Shown one piece after another: positions 1 to 11,099 of a stretch of DNA of 64,000 nucleotides; position 1 is the first letter of the stretch, and each line of letters begins with the position of its first letter. The notes beneath the pieces were generated by a model. The model saw only the letters and a list, made by a program, of their open reading frames with translations, had not been told where the DNA came from and did no database searches. The stretch spans positions 25,278,501-25,342,500 of the forward strand of contig OY754470.1 in the NCBI GenBank assembly GCA_963575645.1, given 5' to 3'. The translations under genes were made by a program, and so were the position numbers. The DNA comes from Xanthostigma xanthostigma (lineage: Eukaryota; Arthropoda; Insecta; Raphidioptera; Raphidiidae).

Positions 1-404
1 CATATTGGTTCATGCGACAGATATCAGTCCACCGTTACGCTCGAGCTGGATCTCCTAGTTACAGAATTTGAGGTTTCCGTCAATAAATCCAGATGAATAT
101 CGAGATATTTCTTTATTCAAGGCCACGGCCGATTACCTATCAAACTCCTATGCTCAAATGTTGCGTACCTTATCCTGATTTCCTAAAATTCCTTCATTCG
201 CCATTTGAAATTAATTAAGGTGAAGTTTAAAAATGTCGAAAATAACGGGAAGTGTGATATTAATGGTGCGAATGGCCTCTGTTATGACAAAAAGTCGCGA
301 AACGGACGTTAAATGCATTATTATCATATATTATTATTTTTTTACGTTACGAAATCGTTAATGATTTTATCGAAAACGTTTTTAAAACATGTTTTATGTC
401 ATAG
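1..404. other. Probable intron upstream of the first visible LTN1 exon
   Basis: No exon could be supported here. All frames are broken by stops within short distances. An acceptor AG at 403-404 precedes the first recognisable listerin codons, so the stretch is best read as intron of LTN1. A very short upstream exon cannot be excluded. Confidence 0.5.
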
Positions 405-2088
405 TCGATACTTCCGATCCACTAGAAAGACTTTCTTGTTGGATATTCCGTTGCACTTTAGAGTATTTACCGGCTCTGGTGCGACAGTGGTGGACAGGAA
501 CCGAGGTGAGAGTTGCGCGTGCTGTCGACAAGTTGGCAGTGGTGTATGTTTCGCCGCAACTGTGTGCTCGCGAACTACAGAACGTCACCCAGAAGAGTTC
601 CGATAATACCAACATGACGGTAAAAACGCACCCAGGATCCAGGGAAGTTATTGCTACGTACAGTGTCGATGACGCACGCATGGAATTGTCGATAAGTTTG
701 GCACCTAATCATCCGCTGGGATCGGTGAGCATTGAATGCAATCAACAAATCGGAGCCAGCACACAATTGAGAAATTCACTTATGCAGTTATCGTTGTTCT
801 TAACACATCAGGTAAACCTTTGATTCTAGTGCAATGTATTATATGAAAATTGACTTCCGTAAAAAAATATGCTATTGTAGACGATCGACATAAAAGAAAT
901 TCTTCCTTGTGTAAATTGACATAACTAAGTCTCCATAAAAAAATGTGTTCGCTGCATTTTGATTTTCAGAATGGCAGTCTGTGGGATGGCTTATCGTTGT
1001 GGAAGAGCAATTTAGATCGTAAATTCGAAGGCGTCGAGGAATGCTACATTTGCTTTTCTGTTATTCATGCTGGTACGTACCAGCTGCCAAAGTTGTCATG
1101 CAGAAATTGCCGCAAAAAATTCCATTCTGCATGTTTGGTGAGTTATATTATTTTTAATGATAGAAATCCAATTTTAATTTTTTTTACTTTGCTTAAAATA
1201 TAGCATAGGGTCGTTTGTTGAACGACCATTCCCTGACAGCTGCTCAAATTTAATTTGAGGTTATAACATACCTAGCATCAAACACGAAGTATAGGTATGA
1301 AGTCCAAAGGACATAAACTTTTCATGATTTTTGCGTCCACAAAAATGGATTCACCCGATAGTTCATTTTTTGGACACTAATAGCGCTGATGTTACTAAAG
1401 TCTCTAGATTTGACAAAATACCGCAATCGTCCACCATTTTGAGGCAAATGATTCATTAAAAATATATAGAAGTTTTCGTAACTAAAGAAAAAAATAAGTT
1501 CAAAAATAAATATGGATGAGAGATAATAATTTTCATATTCAAAAATACGTAAACTACCGAAATTATACAAAATTTTGTAAATGTATTGTAATGGGTACAA
1601 TGGATTGCGATACTTGGTAAATCTAACAACCAATGACAAACCATTTTACGAGTACTTCGTGCACATTAACAAACTCTACGTGTCCATCAAATTGAAGTCA
1701 CTTTATAACATTGCGTTTGGACGTAAAGCGCTTGGTTAACCGCTACCTATATATGCTATAATTATATGCTAAACCGTGATATGCTAAATAACACTTATGT
1801 TAGCAACTACATGCTCTTTAAGCACTTTAAAAGAGCATGTTCGAAAATTTTGTAGTGACTAGTTTTGCGTTTTGGGCTCAAAGGTCTATAACCTCAAATT
1901 AATCCAGATTGCAAATATATATTCAATATGTCACCAGTGGGGATCTGATCGATATTTATAATGTTCTGTACCTAATATTTGCTTCTTTTTTTTCGACAGT
2001 ATATTAATTGGTGCATTTTTTTTTTCAGTATAAATGGTTTAGTACAAGCAATAAATCTACATGCCCAATATGTAGACATAGATTTTAG
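405..2088 (+). CDS. LTN1: Listerin E3 ubiquitin ligase, C-terminal part (three exons, 5' truncated by window)
   Basis: Listerin is the E3 ligase of ribosome-associated quality control; it ubiquitinates nascent chains stalled on 60S subunits. Exons read as 405-811, 970-1137 and 2029-2088, with donors GTAAAC and GTGAGT and acceptors TTTTCAG. Exon 1 encodes the RWD-like segment before the RING, with the family-typical stretches LPALVRQWW and SREVIATYSVDDA. Exons 1 and 2 join in phase 0 at LTHQ/NGSLWDGL. Exon 2 holds the first RING ligands (CYICF, then CRNC and KKFHSAC). Exon 3 completes the domain with YKWFSTSNKSTCPICRHRF and TAG at 2086-2088. Ending two or three residues after the last Cys pair is the normal listerin C terminus, so the 3' end is intact. 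The rest of this large protein lies upstream of the window. The gene is convergent with the FAM162 gene. Confidence 0.93.
1138..2028 (+). other. Last intron of LTN1 (891 bp)
   Basis: The intron lies between the RING half-domains. It is AT-rich with GTGAGT at its start and a long T tract before TTTCAG at its end. No repeat recurring elsewhere in the window was recognised in it. Confidence 0.8.
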
Positions 2089-2160
2089 AAAACTAAATAC
2101 ATAGATATGTAATAGTTGTATAAAATGAAATCTATATTTTTTAATAATGTTACTATTAAA

Positions 2161-2166
2161 AATAAA
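2161..2166 (+). promoter_or_regulatory. Polyadenylation signal AATAAA for LTN1
   Basis: A canonical AATAAA lies 73 bp after the LTN1 stop codon in AT-rich sequence, a normal distance for a short 3' UTR. Confidence 0.6.
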
Positions 2167-2754
2167 GTATTAATTAATTTTCCTTGTAACAATGCATTTA
2201 CAAACTGCTAAAAGTTGAGAATGGGGTCACATCACATTTTAGATTACGAAACAATTTGGAAGATTTTTTAAGCAATGTAATTTTTAACATGGAGTTATGG
2301 CGCTACAAAACATCAGCCAACCTGATTGGCTAAGATCGACTGCGTCACGCTCACTGATCTGTCAAATTGGATTCTGCGTCATCGGCGATTTATGCTTGGC
2401 GTTTAAAAAATATATTTCTTTAATTCTTGTTTGATGTTACAAGGAAGAGGATACAAGAACGATTAGTTGGTGTACATTATTTCTTTATGTATGCAGAATA
2501 AATATGCACTGTTCAAAGTTATCAACAATCATGCCAATGAACCGTATTCGTACTTAGTTGAACGGTATTACCAATATTAACACCAGATACCAACTATTTT
2601 TTTTTTAATTTGTTCTAGTAGTTCTATGAAAAAGAAACTTAACATTCCGAAATTTAATAGATCTTTATTTCATTTTGATTATCGAACTAAAAATGAGTCC
2701 GCTTGGTTTGTAGCGTAAGATGTCTATGCTTTATGAACATCTTATTTAATAATA

Positions 2755-2989
2755 CAGTAGAGCCTCGATAATCCGTACTCAGGCTAATCCGAACGCCGCT
2801 GTAATCCGAACTGCCGACTGCCCCCCTCTCTCTTATCGTGGCCGCTGATCTTATGGTTCCTACACCGAAACGCAAACATAAAACTTTAACTATAGCTGAA
2901 AAGTGTGCCATAACATACTATAATCCGAACGCCCCGCCAGTCCGAACAGGGGTTGTTTTTTGGTAGTTCGGATTATCGAGGCTCTACTG
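2755..2989 (+). mobile_element. Pogo/Tigger-type MITE with transposase N-terminal remnant
   Basis: Terminal inverted repeats start CAGTAGAGCCTCGATAATCC and are mirrored at the right end, flanked by TA at 2753-2754 and 2990-2991 as expected for Tc1/mariner-superfamily insertion. An ATG at 2853 opens KRKHKTLTIAEKCAI, which resembles the start of the CENP-B/pogo helix-turn-helix region. The element is 235 bp, so nearly all of the transposase is deleted. It lies downstream of LTN1. Confidence 0.8.
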
Positions 2990-3094
2990 TAATTAATTTA
3001 TATGTAACTGGGAAAATAAGAAACCTTTCAACTGAGAAAATAATAAAACCAGAATTGAAAAACGAACTGGATTCATAATGGATGCTTTCATAAA

Positions 3095-3235
3095 ATAGTT
3101 TAATAGACCGCGCGCACTATACTTGCACGAACCAGCACAGCACAAACCAATAACCTGCACATATTAGCAACTTTTAGTGCAGGTTTCATGCCCGTGCAGT
3201 CTTCAAGTAACGAGTATGCAACATGGGCGTGTGGT
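3095..3235. repeat. Interspersed repeat rich in GTGCAGG/CCTGCAC motifs (copy 1)
   Basis: A stretch beginning near the words TAGACCGCGC and GCACAGCACAAACC recurs in inverse orientation at about 58200-58370, where the same words appear in the same order on the other strand. No terminal repeats or target duplication were found, so the class is unknown. Confidence 0.55.
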
Positions 3236-4133
3236 GAAAGAGGTTTTTATTTTGATGAAGCGTGAAGAGGTGGAAGAGGAAAGCTGACGATCGTTGCTGG
3301 TTATAGGTGCTGGTCTAACGTGCGCTACTTCATTAAATAACATAGGGGTGCCTCCACGAACAGGCTTTTCTGGTCCGTATTGTACCGGTTCAGTGTACGC
3401 GGTCTAACTCAAGTAAGGCAGCGTGTTTACGATGATCGAAATCATAACTGTGGGGATTCCACCACGTAACTTGTACAGACACGATAAAAACAACAAAGTG
3501 TCTAATGAGAACGCACTCTTTAACAATAAAATATATATTTCTTTAAACAATAAATACATCAAATAACTGATAACAATAATAGTAATAATAATAGAGGCTT
3601 GAAACAAACGTGTGCGTAATATGCTGAGCGCAAAACGTCAACAGACACAAATATAGCGCAATTAAATACCAAGGTCATTAGATACACAGGTCGCCTCGTT
3701 AATGAATGGCATCAGCTGGAAGACCATTTATATTTTTAATAACCACGTAATATCAGTTGACTGTCTACTTGATGACGTTATGTCTCTACTATCCAATGGA
3801 ACGAGGTCACCTCTGCATTTATTAACCTTGATTAAATAAATTAATATTGAACATACGTTATCTGTATTTTAACGCGTTTTTTTTTCAAACCTGTTTATTA
3901 AACTATAATTTGGCTCATATTCATTTATTATTTACTGACATGACTAAATTAAAGAAAATGGATAAATAATTCGCTTCTTTAAATAAAGAAAACAATTCAA
4001 ATCGCCAATTAATCTAATATTTTTTATAATACAAAAGCAGTATAGAGAGTATCGTTGATTTCTTACATAAGCTGTTAATATCATTTAATATAAAACAATC
4101 AACTGCTATATTATCATAGACATATTTTATAAT
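3236..4133. other. Intergenic stretch without a recognised feature
   Basis: AT-rich sequence between the repeat at 3.1 kb and the FAM162 stop codon. No coding frame with known similarity and no repeat shared with the rest of the window was seen. Confidence 0.4.
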
Positions 4134-5520
4134 TTATTTTTCGGCTTCTTTAGCTTCTTTATTAATCTGTTGATGCCAGTCTAAGTTCATCTTGTGTACG
4201 GTTTCTCCCCTTTCGGCGGCTCTTTTGCCGCTGATCACCATAGCGATACAAGCGATTGCTGTCGCAAGCATCATATAGTTGGAAATACGTATACGCGCTC
4301 TGTTACGCGCTTTTTCCACCGCTTCGTGACTGCAAAATATTATTTGTATATTGATTAACAACATCACAGGAATAAATAAATAACCAGAAGTATAACTCCC
4401 TATTCCGAGCTTTACTCAGTCTTGTGACCTCGGTGCTCGATTAACCTGAGATTCTATCCTGAAACGGCCAGTGCTGTACCATATTGAGAATTGGGAAATT
4501 TGCAGCGAATTGTTTCTTATTCGTCCAGTTTAATAAAACTTTTTTTTTTAACAAAACCAAGGTAACGAATCCGTCGGACCTCAAAGATACCACATCCAAG
4601 TTATGCTTCTGGTTTTTATTTATTTTTGTGGCAATATACTATGCTAAGGTACATTTATATTATTTGCAGACATTGGAACTTTCAGCACCGGAGGCTTTAA
4701 AATAGCTGAGCGTGTAGCAATACCGATGTTTATATGGCTTCTTTTTTACGAGCTCCCAGTAATCTAGAAAAGTTCTAAAAACTGGTAAAAGAATCGATTA
4801 GTTTATATGAATTGATGCTAGGCCAAAATAACTCAAATCAAATTAGGAGAGTTTTATTTCCGCGCGATTTTGACATTTTGCGCGTTTACTACTGACCTTA
4901 TGTACCGCGTTTTCAAAAGTGATTCTAGCAGAAAAATTAAATAGAGTAAAACAAAAAAGTTACTAAATAAAGCGTCTATACTTTTGCAAACATACCTAAC
5001 AAGCTTCACATTATGAAAAGTAGTTGGTAAATTAATTGACTACTTTTCATAATATGAAACATGTTTTATTTTGTCACTTTAGTGACTTTTAATAAATATA
5101 TCTAATCTTATTTTTGAAATTTATATCATAATAAACAGTAATGTTAATTAACTCGTTATAATGAATACAAGGCAAACTAGTTCTGTGAAAGATACTCTTC
5201 ACGACTTAAAAAACGCTGGTAATTGTTGAAATATCAATTTATCTAAAAAGAGAGCAATCCAGAAATACTTACGAAACAAATTCTGGTATCTCATTCATAC
5301 TTTTATATCGTCCAGTCCACACTAAGATTCTTTTTTCAAAATTGTTGGGTTTATGTGTCATTCGAACGTATGTGGATGAAGATGACTTTCCGGTAGCAGA
5401 GTCCGTTGCTGGACTTTTTTCAAACTTAACCGCACATCTTGATATATTTCTATTATTACCATTAAGAATAAATTGCAATTTTGGCATTTTGCAATATCTT
5501 AGTAAAACAGACATGTTCAT
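4134..5520 (-). CDS. FAM162: FAM162/UPF0389 family mitochondrial membrane protein (two exons)
   Basis: Exon 1 runs 5520-5273 and exon 2 4329-4134, giving 147 codons plus TAA. The donor is GTAAGT and the acceptor ATTTTGCAG; the split Ser codon (TC/T) keeps the frame. The family core is clear: KPNNFEKRILVWTGRYKSM at the end of exon 1, then NRARIRISNYMMLATAIACI and SGKRAAERGETVHKMNLDWH in exon 2. The second block contains one hydrophobic membrane segment followed by the conserved basic/Gly turn. The N terminus is basic and Ser-rich, compatible with mitochondrial targeting. FAM162A (HGTD-P) in mammals is a mitochondrial protein linked to hypoxia-induced death; the insect proteins are uncharacterised, so the function here is inferred from the family only. 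Met1 (5520) or Met3 (5514) could start. The size is close to the usual ~150 residues. The gene is convergent with LTN1. Confidence 0.87.
5010..5053. repeat. Perfect 15-bp hairpin in the FAM162 intron
   Basis: ATTATGAAAAGTAGT at 5010-5024 is exactly mirrored at 5039-5053 with a 14-nt loop. It may be the relic of a tiny inverted-repeat element; no copy was found elsewhere in the window. Confidence 0.6.
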
Positions 5521-5757
5521 AAGTCAAATTTTGAAAATAGCAAAAAAAATTAATAAAATCAACTAAGAATCGTTTTTTGGTAAGTATAACGTTTTATGTA
5601 ATAAAATGTAAATAATATGTAGTTGCAATCTTCTCGCACAAAAACATAATAATAAAAATTAACTTTCCACTAAAAAAACTGACATTTGGCACACAAACGT
5701 CATATGTCAAATAGGTTTGTTCGGTCGGTCGTATTTCTAATAATCACATGATAGGTA

Positions 5758-5905
5758 TGTTCCAAGCAGCCAGCAAACGGTAACTAAACCGTCACCCGCA
5801 TGCGCAGTAGCTAAAACTTGTTCCAAAACCGACACAAGCAGCTTCGTTTTTGCTACTGAGCATGCAGGTGACAGTTTCGTTACCGTTTGCTGGCTGCTTG
5901 GACAA
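5758..5905. mobile_element. Palindromic MITE, family N (copy 1)
   Basis: Left arm CCAAGCAGCCAGCAAACGGT is mirrored by the right end ACCGTTTGCTGGCTGCTTGG. Further in, both arms carry a GCATGCGCA-type word. Related copies lie at 42886-43024 (close) and about 59992-60137 (diverged). The element sits in the FAM162 5' flank, about 240 bp upstream of the start codon. No target duplication was clear. Confidence 0.75.
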
Positions 5906-6074
5906 ACTTGATATTTCCAAATGCATTGGAAATGCACAAACCATGGAGGATAAAGGTTAAGGGGAGCACAGGTGTAAGATGTGTAGTACATAAAAAGTGA
6001 ATATTACTCAAGGTACATAAAAGTACCTTGATATTACTTACGTCTTTCAGAAACAGAAGACGAATGTTTTATTT

Positions 6075-7745
6075 TTTTAATAATTTCAGAGAACCTCTCA
6101 GATTCAATTCAAATTCGGTGGGTTTATAGAAAATGACACGCTAAAGTCACTGTGCTCTTCTGTTGCACTGTATCACAAAGTTTCGAAGATAGACTCGTTC
6201 GAAGTGTTTTTTTCGAAAGTCTGGAATACGCATTGGATACATTTCGAATTCGGTGTACAGATAGAGAACGACACGCTGAATTCAACGAGCGCACCTGGAA
6301 CGCTGTATCTAATACCGTTTCGGAAATACAGACGTTCGAATGTAGCTTCAGTGCACATTTCAAATGCCCACCGGACCAAAAGTTGAGCTTAATTTTTGAT
6401 ACGGAGTGTCATAGTGTTAGTATAAGCTGTCTGGACCAGAAAAGCGAGTCATTGGAAAATGTCGAAAATCGACTAAAAACGAGATTTTTCCCATAGTTAT
6501 GCCTTAGTTATTTTGTGATTTTTTTAAGACGATTTTTGACAACCTCTCGGATCCGATTCAAATTCGGTAGGCTTAAGTAGAATGACTCGCTGAAGCCATC
6601 AAGCCCATCCGTTGCTTCGTATCACTTACCGTTTCGAAGATACACCCGTTCGAAGTGGCTCTCTGGAAAGTCTGGAATACGCATCGGATGCAATTAAAAT
6701 TCGGTGTACTGATAGAAAACGACACGCTGAATCCAATGAGCGCAACCGCAGGTCTGTACCTAATACCGTTTCGAAGATATAGACGTTTAAATGTTTCTTC
6801 TACATTTAAATTCAATATAAAAACCCACAGGACCTAAAGTTGAGCTTTTATTTTAATTTGGAGTGTCATTTCCTGTTAGTATAAGCCGTCTGGACACGAA
6901 AATTGAGTTATTAGAAAAAGTCGAAAATCGACTAAAAACGAGATTTTTCCCATAGTTATGCCTTAGTTATTTTGTGATTTTTTTAAGACGATTTTGGACA
7001 ATCTCTCGGATCCGATTCAAATTCGGTAGGCTTATGTAAAATGACACGCTGAAGTCAGTAAGCCCCTCTGTTGCTTCGTATCACTTACCGTTTTGAAGAT
7101 AGACCCGTTTGAAGTGCTTTTCTGGAAAGTCTGGAATACGCGTCGGATACATTTCAAATTCGGTCTACTGATAGAAAACGACACGCTGAATTCAATGAGC
7201 GCACCCGGAGGTCTGTATCTAATACCGTTTCGGAGATATAGACGTTTAAATGTTTCTTCTACATTTAAATTCACTGTAAATGCTCACAGGACCTAAAGTT
7301 GAGCTTTCATTTTGATTCGGAGTGTCATTTCCTGTTAGTATGAGTGGTCTGGACACGAAAAGTGAGTTATTAGAAAAAGTCGAAAATCGACTAAAAACGA
7401 GATTTTTCCCATAGTTATGCCTTAGTTATTTTGTGATTTTTTTAAGACGATTTTGGACAATCTCTCGGATCCGATTCAAATTCGGTAGGCTTATGTAAAA
7501 TGACACGCTGAAGTCAGTAAAGCCCCTCTGTTGCTTCGTATCACTTACCGTTTTGAAGATAGACCCGTTTGAAGTGCTTCTCTGGAAAGTCTGGAATACG
7601 CATTGGATACATTTCAAATTCGGTGTATTGATAGAAAACGACGCGCTGAATTCAACGAGCGCACCCGGAGGTCTGTATCTAATACAGTTTCGGAGATAGA
7701 GACGTTCAAATGTAACTTCGATGTTTAAACACACTTCAAATGGCC
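6075..7745. repeat. Long-period tandem repeat, unit about 459 bp, just under four units
   Basis: The words GACACGCTGAA, TCAAATTCGGT and TCTGGAAAGTCTGGAATACG recur at fixed spacing. The same position in successive units falls near 6120, 6571, 7030 and 7490 (periods about 451, 459 and 460). Within each unit, two ~137-bp halves starting at TCAAATTCGGT resemble each other, so the unit is itself an old duplication. Single diverged pieces recur near 10833-10985 and 18430-18580. Short open frames on both strands are repeat artefacts. Confidence 0.8.
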
Positions 7746-8340
7746 ACATTTTTAGGCGCGAATAGCGTAAGCTAAAGCGCCTATATGTACTCGCTTTGTC
7801 TGTGAATCTGTGAATCTGTGTGTCACGTTTTTTTGTGTCACGCGTACAGCCCAAACGCCTTAACCGATTTTAAAAAACTTTTTTTTGTTCGATTCGTCTC
7901 CGCGTAACTTAGCTCGTAACGTCGGCCGATTTTTGAATTTTGACCCCAGAGGGGAGCAATAAGGAAAAAACGAAGTTTTTCGCTTATAACTCGCTCAATT
8001 TAAATCAGATCGGTTCGAAACCTGTCTTAAACGAAAGAGGAGAAAATTTTACATAAGAATCGTACAACAGAAAATGCCCAAACAGTTTTTTTATACACAT
8101 TTATATAGAAATAAATTCAATTTGATATAACCGATGGAAAACATCTTTCGGTTATCTCTCTCTGTTGCATGGTTTAACATGGCAATTTCAAAATTGCGTA
8201 TGTTCTGTCTTAAAATAAAATTGGTCGATAATATTATTTATTACAATAATGAAATAAAAAGGTAGCATTTGTTCAAAAACGGATGCCGTTTCAATATTAA
8301 TAATTGTAAAATGCAACGCCTTCTGAGTTAACAATTTGAA
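7746..8340. repeat. Interspersed repeat, family G (copy 1)
   Basis: It contains GGTTCGAAACCTGTCTTAAA and CGCTTATAACTCGCTCAATT, which recur with small changes in the same orientation at about 44990-45440. The left part carries a short duplicated TGTGAATC word. Termini are not defined. It abuts the 459-bp repeat directly. Confidence 0.65.
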
Positions 8341-8394
8341 TAACTAATTATCAGAACATAATACTTTGACAGATGCAAACGTCACTTTTGACAT

Positions 8395-8530
8395 TTCTTA
8401 CCATTCCGACACCAAGGATGAGCGGATTGAAACCAAATTTTGGGAGGATGTTTGATATGCAAATATGAATTGGCCTATTGTTTTTGGGGAACATCGGCGC
8501 ATGCGTAAAAGAATATATCTCTTATAATTT
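8395..8530. repeat. Truncated copy of interspersed family H
   Basis: Words such as GATGAGCGGATTGAAACCAA and GGAGGATGTTTGATATGCAA are the inverse of sequence at about 39600-39730 and 59640-59760, inside two much longer copies of the same family. Only the end of the element is present here. Confidence 0.6.
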
Positions 8531-8784
8531 TGTTTTATATAATAATAATAGGGGAATTATAAAACGGTTGAATAAAAAAAAACTTGGTGACTGATGATGA
8601 AATCCTGTTTTAATAACTTGAGATATTAAAATAATATTTGGGTGACTAAATTAATAAGTGAGCGACTAAATTACTAAGTGAGCGACTAGAATGCCTTCGA
8701 TAATTTTGAAGCAGATATCTTCAACCGATTGAGATGAAAATTTGTATACACGTTTAGTTTGGATGACAATGCATGGTTAGCTGT

Positions 8785-10640
8785 GTGACGTCACTCTAAA
8801 TCCAATATGGCGGACTTCTATATATGGTGGACTAATTTTATTATGCTTTCCTACAATATGGGTATCAAATGAAAGGGCTTGCTGAGAATAACTCGAAAAA
8901 TAAAGTGACGTCACTCAAAAACCAATATGGCGGACTTCTAAAGATGGCGGACTAAGTTTTTTATGCTTTCCTACAATATGGGTATCAAATGAAAGGGCTT
9001 GCTGAAAATAACTCGAAAAATAAAGTGACGTCACTCTAAATCCAAAATGGCGGACGTCTAAAGATGGCGGACTAATTTTATTATGCTTTCCTACAATATG
9101 GGTATCAAATGAAAGGGCTTGCTGAGAATAACTCGAAAAATAAAGTGACGTCACTCTAAAACCAATATGGCGGACTTCTAAAGATGGCGGACTAAGTTTT
9201 TTATGCTTTCCTACAATATGGGTATCAAATGAAAGGGCTTGCTGAAAATAACTCAAAAAATAAAGTGACGTCACTCTAAATCCAATATGGCGGACTTCTA
9301 AAGATGGCGGACTAATTTTATTATGCTTTCCTACAATATGGGTATCAAATGAAAGGGCTTGCTGAGAATAGCTCGAAAAATAAAGTGACGTCACTCTTAA
9401 TACAATATGGCGGACGTCTAAAGATGGCGGACTATTTTATTATGCTTTCCTGCAATATGGGTATCAAATGAAAGGGCTTGCTGAGAATAACTCGAAAAAT
9501 AAAGTGACGTCACTCTAAAACCAATATGGCGTACTTCTAAAGATGGCGGACTAATTTTATTATGCTTTCCTACAATATGGGTATCAAATGAAAGGGCCTG
9601 CTGAGAATAGCTCGAAAAATAAAGTGACGTCACTCTAAATTCAATATGGCTGACGTCTAAAGATGGCGGACTAATTTTATTATGCTTTCCTACAATATAG
9701 GTATCAAATGAAAGGGCGTGCTGAGAATAACTCGAAAAATAAAGTGACGTAACTCTAAAACAAATATGGCGGAGTTCTAAAGATGGCAGACTAAGTTTTT
9801 TATGCTTTCCTACAATATGGGTATCAAATGAAAGGGCTTGCTGTAAATAACTCGAAAAATAAAGTGAATTTACTCTAAATCCAATATGGCGGGCTTCTAA
9901 AGATGGCGGATTAATTTTATTATGCTTTCCTACAATATGGGTATCAAATGAAAGGGCTTGCTGAGAATAACTCGAAAAATAAAGTGACGTCACTCTAAAT
10001 CCAAAATGGCGGACGTCTAACGATGGCGGACTAATTTTATTATGCTTTCCTACAATATGGGTATCAAATGAAAGGGCTTGCTGAGAATAACTCGAAAAAT
10101 AAAGTGACGTCACTCTAAAACCAATATGGCGGACTTCTAAAGATGGCGGACAAGTTTTTTATGATTTCCTACAATATGGATATCAAATGAAAGGGCTTGC
10201 TGAAAATAACTCGAAAAATAAAGTGACGTCACTCTAAATCCAATATGGCGGACGTCTAAAGATGGCGGACTAATTTTATTATGCTTTCCTACAATATAGG
10301 TATCAAATGAAAGGGCGTGCTGAGAATAACTCGAAAAATAAAGTGACGTAACTCTCAAACAAATATGGCGGAGTTCTAAAGATGGCGGACTAGGTTTTTT
10401 ATGCTTTCCTACAATATGGGTATCAAATGAAAGGGCTTGCTGTAAATAACTCGAAAAATAAAGTGAATTTACTCTAAGTCCAATATGGCGGACTTCTAAA
10501 GATGGCGGATTAATTTTATTATGCTTTCCTACAATATGGGTATCAAATGAAAGGGCTTGCTGAGAATAACTCGAAAAATAAAGTGACGTCACTTTTAATT
10601 CAATATGGCGGACTTCTAAAGAAGGCGGACTAAGCTTTTT
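8785..10640. repeat. 120-bp satellite array, 15 units, with CRE-like and YY1/Pho-like motifs
   Basis: The word GTATCAAATGAAAGGGC recurs 15 times, 120 bp apart, from 8863 to 10541. Two single-base losses (near 9433 and 10150) are the main breaks in phase. Most units carry the palindrome TGACGTCA, a CCAAT-like start, and two ATGGCGGAC words. Two unit types (TAATTTTATTATG and TAAGTTTTTTATG) alternate through much of the array, and a five-unit block is duplicated. Because 120 is 40 codons, long open frames appear on the - strand across the array; they are a by-product of the period. The left edge (about 8700-8785) is single-copy lead-in sequence. Confidence 0.92.
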
Positions 10641-11095
10641 TTAATAAAGGGGTATGCGAATTGTCACGCAGTGAAACGGGAAGGGGCAAATGTGGAGTTT
10701 TTAAAAAAACAATTCCGGGCTGATCGATAAATATACACCGATTTTCAAACAAAACACCGGGGTATATGATGTAAAATTTCGCGCCTTGTAATTCTTGAAT
10801 TACTTGGGCATATACTCCCACTGGTTTTATTTGGGGTGTCATTTCCTGTTAGTATACTATATAATCCGTGTGGACCTAAAAAGCGAGTTATTGGAAAATA
10901 TTGAAAATCGACTAGAGCGAGAACATTTTTTTTTGGACAATTTTGGTAAATTTCTCGGAACCGATTCAAATTCGGTAGACTTATTGAGAGATAGCTGCTG
11001 TTACCCAGTCCCACACGGCTTCGGCTGCGATTTAATGAAACACAATATAGCAACAACAGTAGTGGCTGTGCGTCCGTCATAAGTCAGTGTTAAAG
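10641..11095. repeat. Mixed repeat remnants after the satellite
   Basis: About 10833-10985 matches part of the 459-bp unit (GTGTCATTTCCTGTTAGTAT, then CGATTCAAATTCGGTAGACT). The part before it (10641-10830) and after it (10986-11095) was not recognised. Confidence 0.5.
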
Positions 11096-11099
11096 TAGA

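Noticed and set aside
394..681. Open frame of 95 codons on the - strand opposite the first LTN1 exon
   Set aside because: It overlaps a strongly supported + strand listerin exon and shows no family similarity.
6124..7854. Several 60-142-codon open frames on both strands in the 459-bp repeat
   Set aside because: The same frames recur in each repeat unit and on both strands; they resemble each other only because the DNA repeats. No known domain.
8915..10592. Three long - strand open frames (151-231 codons) with a repeating 40-residue unit
   Set aside because: They arise because the satellite period is 120 bp, exactly 40 codons, and the unit has no stop in that frame. Breaks coincide with the single-base deletions. 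No gene-like start, splice or composition signal was seen.
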